DNA from: an uncultured Bacteroides sp.
GTDB taxonomy: Bacteria > Bacteroidota > Bacteroidia > Cytophagales > Cyclobacteriaceae
Assembly (NCBI GenBank): GCA_902168185.1
Contig: CABHOV010000030.1
Coordinates: 1 to 64,000 of the forward strand
Length of the DNA stretch: 64,000 nucleotides
Direction: 5' to 3'
Positions 7,535 through 18,300 of this stretch are shown piece by piece; within the stretch, counting starts at the first letter, position 1, and each line of letters opens with the position of its first letter. The notes beneath the pieces were generated by a model, which was not told the origin of the DNA, made no database searches, and saw only the letters and a program-made list of their open reading frames with translations. Made by a program: the position numbers and the translations under genes.

Positions 7535-8020
7535 ATGCTGCCTGGAAGACAAGAACTTGCTCTGCGTTACGCAAAGCTTTCTAACGAGAAGTTGATAGAG
7601 ATTACTTCCAATAAAAAAGACTACACACCAGATGCTCTACTGGCGGTTGAGGCCGAGATAAACAAACGCCAAATATCTGTTCAGGAAGTAAATCAATTCA
7701 TTGGCGACAGAAAGGCGAAACAAGATATACTCTATAAGAATGTCGACATCCCTCTTGCGCTGTGGGAAAAGATATTGTTCTTTATGGCGTGGTTCATTCC
7801 AGGATTTATAGCCATAGTCCTTAATTTGAACTATAGTGAAGATGCTTACAGCAGGAAGCTGCATCAAAGCAAGTACTATCGTATAACTGGCTCTATTTCA
7901 TTTTTCACCATGGTCATTTTATTGCTCATCTTTGACTTAGGTAATATCGCCACATTCGCTCTCCTGGCTACATTCTTTTTACTAAGCATCGTCATTGAAA
8001 AGGTTGCACTCAGCGAGTAG
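7535..8020 (+). CDS. Membrane protein with cytoplasmic helical N-terminus
   Basis: 161 residues. The N-terminal 65 residues are a soluble helical segment (LALRYAKLSNEKLIEI, then DYTPDALLAVEAEINKR), a pattern seen at the start of many uncharacterised Bacteroidota membrane proteins. Hydrophobic segments follow at about 82-98, 119-134 and 137-155. No catalytic motif is visible. It stands alone on the plus strand between convergent and divergent minus-strand genes, facing the BSP peptidase gene tail to tail. Function unknown. Confidence 0.6.
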   Translation: MLPGRQELALRYAKLSNEKLIEITSNKKDYTPDALLAVEAEINKRQISVQEVNQFIGDRKAKQDILYKNVDIPLALWEKILFFMAWFIPGFIAIVLNLNYSEDAYSRKLHQSKYYRITGSISFFTMVILLLIFDLGNIATFALLATFFLLSIVIEKVALSE

Positions 8021-8080
8021 GCTCACCATCGCACCAATTAGTTGATCCGTTACACGAACTATACTGGCTATAATTCAAAA

Positions 8081-8767
8081 TTAATTCCTGGCAACGATCG
8101 GATTCTCGGTGTAAGAACTCCATAGCTGATCTATACTTTTCCCGGTTTGCTGTTGCCAAATAGCATCCGTGTAAGTTGCTGTGCGCATAGCGCGGTCGAG
8201 TATCTTTACTATACCGGGCTTCACCTGCTTTTCCATCCATACCAGGAAGCGTGCTGTTACACGATAACCATTACTATAGTGCTGTCCATCCATATAGGGC
8301 GGTAATGCCCATCCCCCACCCGCATTATCAACGCCGTTTACATACCGCACGTAATCAGCAATGCCCTCGGTAATCCACCAGGGTCCTGCATCACCAGGAT
8401 AATTCTGTACAATGTGCATGATCTCGTGCGTCACCACATCTATATCTCCCGGATGGCTGCGGAACCACTGTGGATTATAGCGCACATGCGCACCCGAGGC
8501 TTCGGCTACTCCGGTATACGCTGTATCAATCTCAAATGTAATTTCCTTTACAGCGTGTGCATTATACCCCTTCACCAATACCGGATATACATCAAAAAAT
8601 GTTTTGATCATCCGCTCTTTTACTTTCACATCGAACGCCTTATCGTAATTAACAAAAATTAATGTATAGCCACGTTTCTTTACAATTTCCTTTTGTTGAG
8701 ACAACGCGCTATGCGGTGCGGCACTAACTACCACCAGCAGAAGATATACTATTGTTCTAACTTTCAT
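8081..8767 (-). CDS. Secreted BSP-family (basic secretory protein) metallopeptidase
   Basis: 228 residues with a signal peptide (1-24). The mature domain fits the basic secretory protein family, thought to be zinc peptidases: HEIMH at 114-118 (HExxH) and WITEGIADYVR at about 131-141, where Glu134 is the likely third zinc ligand. Length is normal for the family. It probably acts in the periplasm or outside the cell. A degraded GH29 fragment lies just upstream on the same strand. No lipobox and no sorting domain are seen. Confidence 0.82.
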   Translation of the reverse strand: MKVRTIVYLLLVVVSAAPHSALSQQKEIVKKRGYTLIFVNYDKAFDVKVKERMIKTFFDVYPVLVKGYNAHAVKEITFEIDTAYTGVAEASGAHVRYNPQWFRSHPGDIDVVTHEIMHIVQNYPGDAGPWWITEGIADYVRYVNGVDNAGGGWALPPYMDGQHYSNGYRVTARFLVWMEKQVKPGIVKILDRAMRTATYTDAIWQQQTGKSIDQLWSSYTENPIVARN

Positions 8768-8862
8768 TTACACAATCTGTTAAGATTTACAAATACAAAT
8801 TACTTGCAGGTACCGGCTTGTAAAGGAGCCTGCTATACGTTTCATTTAAATATGATAAGGCT

Positions 8863-9411
8863 TTACGGTCGCTTCTCGTTGCACACACCGGTCTCAGCAA
8901 TGGCAGGTGCCTCGCTGAATATATCCATTACCAAACAATTCGGTTGAATCGATTTTACCAATGAGTATATTTCCTCAAACGGAACATCATCGTATGATAT
9001 ACGCGACCATGGAGCGTCCCATCCGTCAATGATAACGGCAGTAATATCACCATAGTGGGTAAGCAACTCCGTAAGCTGCTCCTTGATCATTTCAATGTGT
9101 CCGTCACCAATCTGCCCGGGCCGAAGTCTGTGATGTGTATCGAGTATAGAGAAGTATAGCATTACTTTCAATCCACTCGCACGAAAGACATCTGAATACT
9201 CTTTTACCACATCACGCTTCAGTGGACTATTCATCACATTATACTCCGTGGTCTTTGTATTCCACAAGGCGAAACCACTATGATGTTTGGTTGTGATATA
9301 ACCGCACGACATGTCATCCGTCTTCGCCGTTTTAACCCATCGATCGCAATTCAGTTTCTCACGATTAGTTATAGCAGGCGATACTTCCGGGTAGGCCCAG
9401 TCCAGATCCAT
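8863..9411 (-). pseudogene. Truncated GH29 alpha-L-fucosidase fragment
   Basis: 182 codons recognisable as the core of a GH29 fucosidase: GYITTKHHSGFALW (37-50), KVMLYFSILD (82-91) and the nucleophile region VIIDGWDAPW (126-135, Asp129 the likely nucleophile). Complete GH29 enzymes have well over 400 residues with a signal peptide and a C-terminal beta domain. Here both the N-terminal barrel start and everything after about VMDIF are gone. An in-frame TAA lies three codons upstream of the ATG, so no longer start exists. The last residues (IAETGVCNEKRP) do not look like GH29. It is squeezed between the BSP peptidase and TlpA-like genes and is probably a deletion remnant without activity. Confidence 0.75.
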
Positions 9412-9432
9412 AAACTTATTACGATATATACA

Positions 9433-10533
9433 CTATGGAAATATCTCAGAGAGTTTGGCGTTTAATGCTTCACCACGAAGGTCACGTGCTATAATCTTTC
9501 CTTCGGGACTAATCAAAAAATTAGCAGGTATAGCACGCACGCCATACTGTATAGCCGCTGCATTGTGCCAGCCCTTCAGATCAGATACTTGTGTCCATGG
9601 TAAATTATCTTTTTCAAGCGCCTTGCTCCAACGGTCTTCCTTATCATCGAGGGACACACCAAGTATATTAAAACCCTTATCCTTGAACTTCGCATACTGC
9701 TCTCGCAGGTTTGGATTTTCTGCACGACAGGGACCACACCAGCTTGCCCAGAATTCCAATAGTACATATTTACCTGCGTAGGAGGATAACTTTACCGGAT
9801 TACCTTTTATGTCATTCATGGTAAAGTCAACATAAGGCTTACCCACCTGTGTTACTTCAAGGTTAGCGATGTGCGCTACAATTTCTTTCGCCTTATCCGT
9901 TGCCTTAAGCTCATCGGAAAGTGCTGCATATAGTGTTGATGCTTCGCGATAATTAGATTCGGTGGTCCAGTATAGAAGTTCGCTCAACGCAGCATAGCTC
10001 TTACTATACTCAGCGATAAACTGCTTGCGGATTGTACTTTCACTGCGATACAATTTATCAGCCTCGGCTGTGAGCTTCTCGGCTTCCTGCGTTTTGTTTG
10101 CTTTCTTTGCTGCCTCAGCCTGCTCATATATAGCCATCGTTTTAACGCGGTGCTCAGCAATACGTTTCTCAAGCACGCTATAATCATTTTGCACAGGTGA
10201 CCCTGTGATTACAATTTTATCCGGTGCCTCAACATTTCCGATAAACTTCATGTCTGAATTTTCCACGTAGAACACTTTCTGGAAGCGTACTTCTTTGGAG
10301 AAGATGATGCACATGGACGGTTCGTCTACTTTTCCATTGAACTGAAATATACCGTCCTTCAAGAGCAATGAGTCGCGATGCTCAACACCTTTATAGGAGT
10401 GATACATATATAGATATGAAGGCTTGAGTCCTTCCAGTTTGCCATTGATCACGAAGCCACGCTCCTGTGCATCAACAAGCGGATCGTTGAAGAAAAACAG
10501 GGATGTGACAAATACCAGAATAATTGATTTCAT
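9433..10533 (-). CDS. TlpA-like thiol-disulfide oxidoreductase with DUF4369 N-terminus
   Basis: 366 residues. A signal peptide (about 1-22) is followed by a DUF4369-type beta domain (25-115: INGKLEGL, VFYVENSDM, ITGSPVQ). A helical, alanine/lysine-rich linker (120-225) leads to a thioredoxin-like domain whose redox motif is WCGPC at 265-269. The cis-proline region is GVRAIPANFLI. It should act in the periplasm as a disulfide reductase for extracytoplasmic proteins. It lies 25 bases downstream of the trypsin-like protease gene in the same direction, so the two may form one transcript. Confidence 0.88.
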   Translation of the reverse strand: MKSIILVFVTSLFFFNDPLVDAQERGFVINGKLEGLKPSYLYMYHSYKGVEHRDSLLLKDGIFQFNGKVDEPSMCIIFSKEVRFQKVFYVENSDMKFIGNVEAPDKIVITGSPVQNDYSVLEKRIAEHRVKTMAIYEQAEAAKKANKTQEAEKLTAEADKLYRSESTIRKQFIAEYSKSYAALSELLYWTTESNYREASTLYAALSDELKATDKAKEIVAHIANLEVTQVGKPYVDFTMNDIKGNPVKLSSYAGKYVLLEFWASWCGPCRAENPNLREQYAKFKDKGFNILGVSLDDKEDRWSKALEKDNLPWTQVSDLKGWHNAAAIQYGVRAIPANFLISPEGKIIARDLRGEALNAKLSEIFP

Positions 10534-10558
10534 CTTTATCAGAATTACGTTGAGTGAT

Positions 10559-11431
10559 TTATTTACTACTGAGCAACGTGCGTATAGCTTTTACGGGTAT
10601 AGCTTCACGCGATACCATTTGCAAATGCTGCGCAGTGTTATAGAGCGATCGCGTTGCAGATACAATACCGATCACGTTGCCTTTATTATCCAGCACAGGT
10701 CCCCCACTGGAGCCCTGCGAAAAATCGGCTGTTACCGAAATCTTGTCGCCACCATCACGTTTATAAAGTCGCGATACACTTCCGGTGGTAAAAGAATAAT
10801 ACATATTATGCGGATGTGCGATTATATTCACATCATCACCAGGTTGTGGCATATCGCCCAGCGGTAATGCATATAGCTTCTTACCCTGCGTGTTGATTCT
10901 AAATATAGCTACGTCATCCTGAAGATTTGCTGCTAACACTTCAGTGATCGGATATACATTTCCTTCTGTGTCCATTACAACAACAGTAATGTCGGTATTT
11001 TCGTCTGTAGCCTGTCCGCGGAATATATGATAGCTGGTTACAACCAATCCACTTTCATCAATTACGAAACCTGTGGCAGCACGCAAGTGGTCATTGGGAC
11101 AATGTGAACATTTATACAACGTACCCACTACCAGCACAGCCTTTTTACACTGACTATAGATCGTAGCATCCGCCAACACTTTCGTGGAAGGCTTTACGAG
11201 TGTTGCCTGACATTCTGTTCGCGACAACTGTGAACCAAGTTGCTGCATGGAAACAATTTTTTGGCTGTCAATAAGCTTTCGGCCTTCTGTTTCCAGGCGG
11301 CTATAGATTGCCTCGTCTTCAATTGTACCTGCGGTAAATGCATAGGTGGTGGTTTGTGCCCACGTAGCCGGGCAATACGCCATCAGGGCCATCCCCACTA
11401 TACTTACAAATCCTCTTATCTCTTTTCTCAC
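10559..11431 (-). CDS. Secreted trypsin-like serine protease (S1 family)
   Basis: 290 residues with a signal peptide (1-25). A chymotrypsin-fold domain carries a catalytic triad: His135 (VVTSYHIF), Asp173 (QDDVAIF) and Ser242 (SQGSSGGPVLD). A CxxC pair (KCSHCP, 108-111) sits shortly before the first barrel and may bind metal or form a disulfide. No PDZ domain follows, so it is not a full HtrA. The protein is likely periplasmic or secreted. It is followed by the TlpA-like gene. A strong terminator separates it from the SusC/SusD operon upstream. Confidence 0.82.
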   Translation of the reverse strand: MRKEIRGFVSIVGMALMAYCPATWAQTTTYAFTAGTIEDEAIYSRLETEGRKLIDSQKIVSMQQLGSQLSRTECQATLVKPSTKVLADATIYSQCKKAVLVVGTLYKCSHCPNDHLRAATGFVIDESGLVVTSYHIFRGQATDENTDITVVVMDTEGNVYPITEVLAANLQDDVAIFRINTQGKKLYALPLGDMPQPGDDVNIIAHPHNMYYSFTTGSVSRLYKRDGGDKISVTADFSQGSSGGPVLDNKGNVIGIVSATRSLYNTAQHLQMVSREAIPVKAIRTLLSSK

Positions 11432-11530
11432 GTGCTTTAATTTCGGTCAACGTTTACTATGTAGCCTAACCGTTGTACATCCCTAAAGGAAATGGGGATT
11501 TATTTTTTTCTGACGCTATACTTAAAAACA

Positions 11531-11563
11531 TCCTGCGTGCGCAGTCGGCCGCAACACGCAGGA
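11531..11563 (-). terminator. Terminator of the SusC/SusD operon
   Basis: Perfect 9-bp stem TCCTGCGTG / CACGCAGGA; on the minus strand it is followed by TGTTTTTAAG. It lies 14 bases after the stop of the PKD-like lipoprotein gene, the last gene of the operon. Confidence 0.8.
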
Positions 11564-11576
11564 GTTAACCTAAACA

Positions 11577-12998
11577 TTACCTTCTGATTACAACATCTAC
11601 CGGATTACCGGGTATACCTTGATAGCGTGTAATAACATTTCCATTTTTCCCTGTACTAACATCCAGGTAATACAAGTTACCTTGTGTACCGGTAACCAAT
11701 GTATCGCCTGACGTAGTAAGTTTCACCATCGATACATCTTTACCTTCGAAATCGGCTTCCATCGGTAAAAGCTCTTCGTTCACCGGATTATAGCGATATA
11801 CTTTGTCGCCAGACGAAAAGTATATCAGCTGCAGCAATGAGCCAGCCCATTTAGTATTTTCAGTAACGAGGTCGCTCCCTTTGAACACGCGTCTGTAATT
11901 CGCAAAAAATGTATTGGGGGAGTTAAAGAAATTATACTCATATATCTTCCCTGTATTGTCTTTCAAATACGCCATGCTCGAAGCACTGTTGAGGTATAAC
12001 ATATGTACAAGTTCCAGCCCTACATTAGCAGGATCGAATCCCGAACCGATGGGTATAACAACATAATCCGTCCCAAAGTAAGCACCATCATTGCTGAACC
12101 GGACAAAACGCTTCTTGGTGGTATCGTATCCGATATAGTATTGGAACTCCACAAAGATAAAACTGGGTGCAAGGGTATAATCCCCGGCCGCTTCATTTCC
12201 ATATTTACCGTAGGCGCTTCCCGAAGGGTCGCTGTTCGTGGAGCCTCTGTAAAATTTACCATTGATGATACCGGATGTAACTCCGGATATACCAGTGCGA
12301 AGACTTCCCATAGAAATGGAAGCGGGCTTGTCATAAAAATTCTCGCTGATATAGGATGACCGAATAAATGTATTTACATCTACAATCACACCGGGTTCCT
12401 GGCCTTCACCAAACAACAACCAGAAATTTTTCAGGTTTGCATTGCCTGGCTGCCATCCGCGATTCACGGCTAAAATTTGTAGCGGCTTACCGGGTAGCTT
12501 CTCACTGTTGATAGCCTCGTATAAACGCGTAAGCAAAGTGTTATCCGGCTTGATAAAGGATATCTCGGAGACGCCACCTTCTTCACTGAGTATAACGGTA
12601 CCCTTGGTGAACTCCGTTTTACCTTCCACCTGGAATGAATAATAATACTTCATTCCATTGGTACGATCAACAATCGTAAACAAGCCATTATATATACCGG
12701 GACTCAGTGTAAACACTTCGTTTAACACAGGCCCTTGATAGATGATTTCGAAAGGTGGGTACGGAAAGGAAATTTTCCATTGATACGTGAGTTCATCTGT
12801 GTTCAACAGACTATGCTTCACAGTGGGCTTAATACGAAGCGTATCACCTACGAATGCGGTATAGACCGTATCCTCAAGCCCCGTAACGACCGGCTCCTCG
12901 GGCGGAGTATAATTATAGTTACCCAGATCTTTATAACACGCTGTTGCCAACAACAAACACGCCAGCACACTGCATATAATTGATATCCTTGTTTTCAT
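11577..12998 (-). CDS. PKD-like family surface lipoprotein of the SusCD locus
   Basis: 473 residues. The lipobox (LLLATAC, Cys21) predicts a lipoprotein. Next comes a short PKD-like beta domain (about 35-125; TLRIKPTVKHS, LTYQWKI). The C-terminal two thirds are probably beta-propeller-like, with repeated short strands (GKIYEYNFF, GNLYYLDVSTGK). This fits the PKD-like family of Bacteroidota that accompanies SusC/SusD pairs. It is the last gene of the operon, 13 bases after the DUF4843 gene, and is closed by a strong hairpin. It may act as an accessory surface binding protein; the ligand is unknown. Confidence 0.8.
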   Translation of the reverse strand: MKTRISIICSVLACLLLATACYKDLGNYNYTPPEEPVVTGLEDTVYTAFVGDTLRIKPTVKHSLLNTDELTYQWKISFPYPPFEIIYQGPVLNEVFTLSPGIYNGLFTIVDRTNGMKYYYSFQVEGKTEFTKGTVILSEEGGVSEISFIKPDNTLLTRLYEAINSEKLPGKPLQILAVNRGWQPGNANLKNFWLLFGEGQEPGVIVDVNTFIRSSYISENFYDKPASISMGSLRTGISGVTSGIINGKFYRGSTNSDPSGSAYGKYGNEAAGDYTLAPSFIFVEFQYYIGYDTTKKRFVRFSNDGAYFGTDYVVIPIGSGFDPANVGLELVHMLYLNSASSMAYLKDNTGKIYEYNFFNSPNTFFANYRRVFKGSDLVTENTKWAGSLLQLIYFSSGDKVYRYNPVNEELLPMEADFEGKDVSMVKLTTSGDTLVTGTQGNLYYLDVSTGKNGNVITRYQGIPGNPVDVVIRR

Positions 12999-13011
12999 TT
13001 TTCGCGAGAGG

Positions 13012-13842
13012 TTAATTTATGATGACGCGATCGTCATACTCATCAATAAAATAATACTTGCCATCAGCATCATACTTTTCAAGCGTATAGCGTACATCCG
13101 GTATATCAGCTTTATAAAAATCATATATACCTTGACCCTTTTCTTCAAGTACGTAAGCCGGATTCTGGGCTACCCAGACGAATGGGTCGCGTAAAAATCT
13201 CCGTAGCTTATCAATGAGGAACAGGTTGTAGGGTATCAGCGCATTGTTACCTTCATAGGAAGAAATGAGATCTATATTCCCTACCGAAATAAGATATAAC
13301 GCATGTTTTGCTCGCGTATAGTCACGCAATTCACTTGACCACATGGGCCACCATACAGGCATTTCGAGGCGGTTCGAAAAAACAACTTTTGCCGTGATGA
13401 GGTGAGGAAAGTCTACACCCAGTTCTTCTGTTGGAGTAAGTACCATGGTCACTGCGACACTGCGATTCTCAAGTTCAGGATCTTCGTTGTATAGAATGAA
13501 TGGAACCAGTGTTGATCCTGAATCAGCCGCTATTGTATAGGACGGCAGCAAGGGCTCAAAGTGAACGCCTGGTTGTGCAGTAGTACGATCACCAACAATC
13601 GCCATCGTAAAGTGACGCTCCTGGTTGATACGTCTTCCCGAGATACGTACCGGCAGATATACTGTATCTACCTTGACACCCGGTGTAAAGGCGAACGTAT
13701 AGATTACGCTATCGCGCTCTTTTGTTTCAGGATCAAAATCAAAGTATACATTATCGAAAGATGTATATACATTGGCATGGTCTTCGGCACAGCCTGCGCA
13801 CATGGCGGCTGCTATCCATGCAAAGAGTATTGTTCGTTTCAT
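13012..13842 (-). CDS. DUF4843 family lipoprotein
   Basis: 276 residues with a lipobox (MCAGC, Cys19). A beta-rich region resembles Calx-beta/DUF4843 proteins: YFDFDPETKERDSV, then VYLPVRISGR, RHFTMAIVGDRTTA and GVHFEP. The C-terminal part is specific to the family (WWPMWSSELRDYTRAKH). Such proteins are encoded with SusC/SusD transporters and probably sit on the cell surface as part of the uptake complex. It lies 26 bases after SusD and 13 before the PKD-like lipoprotein gene. Confidence 0.82.
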   Translation of the reverse strand: MKRTILFAWIAAAMCAGCAEDHANVYTSFDNVYFDFDPETKERDSVIYTFAFTPGVKVDTVYLPVRISGRRINQERHFTMAIVGDRTTAQPGVHFEPLLPSYTIAADSGSTLVPFILYNEDPELENRSVAVTMVLTPTEELGVDFPHLITAKVVFSNRLEMPVWWPMWSSELRDYTRAKHALYLISVGNIDLISSYEGNNALIPYNLFLIDKLRRFLRDPFVWVAQNPAYVLEEKGQGIYDFYKADIPDVRYTLEKYDADGKYYFIDEYDDRVIIN

Positions 13843-13868
13843 GATTGTAAGCAGTTTACAGGCTATAA

Positions 13869-15356
13869 TTATTCACGCTGACCAAATGCGATTTCATCGT
13901 TCGGCATAGGCAACATAAAGATCTGGTTGCTGGCCGGTATCGATATACCACCTTGCCCCACAATGTTCCGGTTAAGCCGTTTATACATGTAGAAGATCTG
14001 TCCTTCAGCAAAGAATTCCTTCCGGCATTCCTTCAGCAATTCATTCAGGAAGATGTCGCGTGAAGTTTCGCCGTGTATCTCCTGACCTATACCTCGATTG
14101 TAACGCACCTTGTTAAAATAATTCCAGGCTGCTTCCGGATCCGTATCAAAGGCTGCTTCAGCCGCGATATAGTACATTTCACTGAGGCGCAATGCAGGGG
14201 CTACGAGTGGATGGCGGTTGTTATCCGCACGTCTATACTTGTATATGTAGAAAACAGACGATCCGCCTGAGGACGTCTCACGCAACCATTGCTTATACCG
14301 GTAATCAACACTGCCTACACTTCCGGTTTCGAAGATCGCTCCGCCTTCCGATACTGTGCAGTTCAGCCGGGTTCTATCCTCACGGAAGCGATCCTTCAGA
14401 TCGTCTTTACGTTTAGCTATATCCCACGCGAACAACAGCTCTTTGTACATTATGCGATCTTTATCTTCTTCCCGGTCTGCATTAAAATCTTCCTTCTTCG
14501 TCCAGGGAAATTTATTGGAGTTAATAACTTCCAAAGCCTGTTCGAGTGCTTTGGGTTTATCATTCTTCGCAAGATATACCCGTGCAAGCGTTCCGCACAC
14601 GGCATAATAATTCATACGATGCCTGCGATTATGCAGAAAAATTCGTCCTTCTTCTTCAGTATCTGTATTATCACCCGGATAACCAACGATATAGCTTTCA
14701 GTATAGATAGGATCCACATCACGCATTAGTTCTTTTGCAGCCAGCAGATCGGCAATAGCTTTGTTCAACACTTCGGTACCTGAGGATTGAACCGTTACCG
14801 CATTGCTATAGGTTGTTACATACGGAATAACTTTTGCTTCCGGATCCACGCTATATGCAGGAGCAAACATGCGGTATATATCAAAGTGTAAATAAGCCCG
14901 CAATGCCAGTGCTTCACCCTTTATCAACTTGTAATCACTTTCATAATGAAACAGGCTCTTCTTTTCATCTATATTCTCCAGCAACAGGTTGCAATTGGCA
15001 ATGGCATTGTATAGCGCCAGCCACGTTCCATCCTTGCGGTTTATAAAGTACTGGTCACCATAGTTAAAATTCATAGTCTGTTCATATTGATACTTCGCTG
15101 GATCATACGTGTCATTGTAATCGACAGCATCATAATTCTGCGCAAGTACATCCAGGAAACCGAATGTCACTTCATTTCCATAGCTATCGTTTTGTGTACC
15201 GCGCACATATATACCAATGAGCGCTTCCATAAAACCTTCCTGTGTACTGAAAAGTACATCTCTATCCACCTGTGACTGGGGCTGCACATCGAGGTAATCC
15301 GCGCAAGATGTTATCATTACAGCCACTACTATCCATAGTATAATTTTCTTCATCAT
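13869..15356 (-). CDS. RagB/SusD family nutrient-binding lipoprotein
   Basis: 495 residues, with a lipobox at MITSC (Cys18) followed by ADYLDVQPQSQVD, the hallmark start of SusD-like proteins. TPR-like helices follow (ALRAYLHFDIYRMFAPAY at about 151-168; ALRLSEMYYIAAEAAF near 385). The C-terminal RagB signature includes ELLKECRKEFFAEGQIFY and ends with a LPMPNDEI motif. It caps the SusC barrel on the outer surface and binds the substrate. Its gene starts 6 bases after the susC stop, so the two are surely co-transcribed. Confidence 0.95.
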   Translation of the reverse strand: MMKKIILWIVVAVMITSCADYLDVQPQSQVDRDVLFSTQEGFMEALIGIYVRGTQNDSYGNEVTFGFLDVLAQNYDAVDYNDTYDPAKYQYEQTMNFNYGDQYFINRKDGTWLALYNAIANCNLLLENIDEKKSLFHYESDYKLIKGEALALRAYLHFDIYRMFAPAYSVDPEAKVIPYVTTYSNAVTVQSSGTEVLNKAIADLLAAKELMRDVDPIYTESYIVGYPGDNTDTEEEGRIFLHNRRHRMNYYAVCGTLARVYLAKNDKPKALEQALEVINSNKFPWTKKEDFNADREEDKDRIMYKELLFAWDIAKRKDDLKDRFREDRTRLNCTVSEGGAIFETGSVGSVDYRYKQWLRETSSGGSSVFYIYKYRRADNNRHPLVAPALRLSEMYYIAAEAAFDTDPEAAWNYFNKVRYNRGIGQEIHGETSRDIFLNELLKECRKEFFAEGQIFYMYKRLNRNIVGQGGISIPASNQIFMLPMPNDEIAFGQRE

Positions 15357-15362
15357 GGTAAA

Positions 15363-18300
15363 TCAGAATCGTGATTGAATGGCAAAAGTTACGGTCCGTG
15401 CAAACGGGTAATCTATACCGCGTTCCATCTTTATACTTGACTTACGCCACACATCATTTGCAGTGAGTGAAAAGCGTAATGTCCGCATGTGCCATTTGTT
15501 TGTTATAGCACCCGGCACTTCATACGAGAGGTTGACCGATCGCAGTTCTACTGTATTTTCCTGTTGTACAAAACGTGATGATGCGCGCGTCTTCTCCCAG
15601 TCCGTAATATCTTTATACATCGCGTGGTCACCGGGTTGTCTCCAGCGATCATTGAGCACTCGTATATCAACATTGTAATGCGGGTCTGCGTTCTCTACGC
15701 GGTCAATCAACGTTTGATTGAACAAATCGCCACCGAATTTAGTATAGAAGTAAAAGCTGATGATAAAATTACCATAGCCTATATCTGCTCCGAAATTTCC
15801 CTCGAGGTCAGGCGCGGTGCTTCCTACTGGCACAATGTCGCGAACGTTATAGCCATAGGTAAGTGTCCCATCTTTTCGCTGGAAGATCTCTTTACCATTT
15901 TCAGGATCGATGCCCAACGATTGTACAGCATAAATGGTACTCAACGATTCACCTTCACGGTAACGAAGTAACGGCACAGATTTATTGTCGCCTTCCTCCT
16001 GCTGTTTATCAATCTCATCATTATACTTCTTCAGCGACTCGGATATTTTTTTAATCGTATTAATGTTACGGGATCCGTTCGCAAAAATATCTACGAACCA
16101 TTTTTTACCACGAAGTATATTGGCGCGCATGTTAAATTCAAAACCGCGATTCTCCATTTGTCCGAGGTTCGATTTATAGGACACAAAGCCGAGTGAAGGT
16201 GGCACAACGATATCGGCCACCAGGTCGTCTGTTAACCGGTAGTAGTACCTTGGTGAGAAGTATACACGGTTCTGAAATAAGTTTGTCTCTATACCTATAT
16301 CATAGTTTTGTGTGCGCTGCCAGCGCAGATCTTCGTTACCATACGCTTTCACAACAGCCCCTACACCACTGGAATACCAGTCCTGGTAATATTCATACGT
16401 TGTACTGGCGAGGTATGAATCAAATGATACTTCACCGGTAAGTCCTGTACTGGCGCGGATCTTTAGCTGGTTAATTACTTTTGATCCAGCCAGAAATTTT
16501 TCCTTATGTAAATTCCATCCTATACCTACTGACCAGAACGGTGCGTATTTATTATCGGATCCGAACTTTGACGAACCATCAAGTCGTACCGATATATCTG
16601 CAAGATATTTATCTGCCATAGAGTAATTACCGCTAAAGAAGAAGCCGAGTAATTTTTCCTGTGAATACCAACCTGCAGGATGATCATCATCTTTATAGGC
16701 ATTGGCAAATCCTACATTATCAAAGCGATCATTTGCAAAACCGATCGCGCGAAAGCCCTTGAAATCAGAAGAGTAATCGCGAATGTTTGTACCGAGTGAA
16801 GCATTCACAAAATGTTTACGCAATGTTTTATGAAGCGACAGCACCATGTTACCATCGTAGGTCAACTCGTTGTTGGTTTTATACTGATACTCTCCACGCT
16901 TCTTCAAGTCGTCACCACTGGTCCAGGTATAGTATTGATTGCTGAACGGCGAGCTGAACATATCTTCACTATTCAGCGTTTTGTTAAGACTGAGCTGTCC
17001 GCGCAGGTCAAGTCCGTTCAGTATATTCCATGAAACTGAAAATGAGTTGATGATCTGTGTATAAGCGCTCTTGTTAAAGCTGTTGAGTGTAGCATTGTAT
17101 GACGGGTTGAGCACAATCTCCGAAACGACCTTGCTGTTCCCTTCTTCGCCCGGTTCTGTCTCACGCTTCTGCCATTGATCAATCTCCTGACTGATGTTAC
17201 CATTCGCATCGCGTTTCGCATAGTATGGATTCATGCGCACGAAGTCTGAAAAACTTCCATAGCGTGACTCCTGTGCATTTACCTGCGCGATAGAAAGTGT
17301 ATTGTTAAAATGAAACTTACGAAGGTGATAGCCCAGTGTTACATCAAGACCAGCACGTTCTCTTTCTGATCCTATCATAACACCTTTCATAGTTTGATAA
17401 CGTGCCGTAACATTATAGAGCAATACATCCGATCCTCCTTCTACACCCACCGAAGCATTGTGTCCTATAGAAGTCTCAACAGGTTCTGACAACCAATATG
17501 AATTTACACCACTGACTACACTTTTTTTACGGTCGTAATAGCGTTGGTCGTGTTGATCCTGAGTATAGGTATTGTTATAGTCTCGGGTTGCATCGTATAC
17601 ACCAGCCAACAATTCATAATCCAGTTTCTGTTCAGCGTTGAGTACATCATATACCGAGAGATCCGGATTGTTGGTGGTTAACTCGTAGTTAAATGAGAAT
17701 TGCAGTTTACCTTCTTCCGGTTTCTTCAGTGTAATAATTACCACACCGTTTGCTGCACGCGATCCATATATAGCGGTGGCTGCGGCATCTTTTAAAATGG
17801 TAATGGAGGCGACACGATTAATATCGAGGTCATATATATTCTGAATACCTACTTCAAAACCATTGAGTATAAAGGTAGGGTTGTTCGGATTATTCAGATT
17901 TCTGCGGCTTACCAGGTTGTCATTCGTTGCAGCTCCTGTAGAAGGCAAACCTGTTTCACCTCGCACCGTTATATCGGGTAACTTATTCGGGTCCGAACCA
18001 AATTGATTGTCTACCTCTACGCGGAAAGAAGGATCGTATGCCTGTATACTTTTGAAGAGGTTCATGGGATTTACTTTCTTCAAGTCTTCACCGCTTACCG
18101 TGATGGCTGTACCGGTAAAACTCTCCTTACGTATTTCCTGATAACCGTTAACCACAACTTCTCCAAGTGCGGTAACATCTTCGAGTAGCTTCACTTGTAT
18201 ATCGGTCTTGCTACTGATCGGAACTTCCTGCGGCTGATATCCTACAAATGAAAATATAAGAGATCCCTCTTTGTGTTCATCCGGTAACGACAGCACAAAA

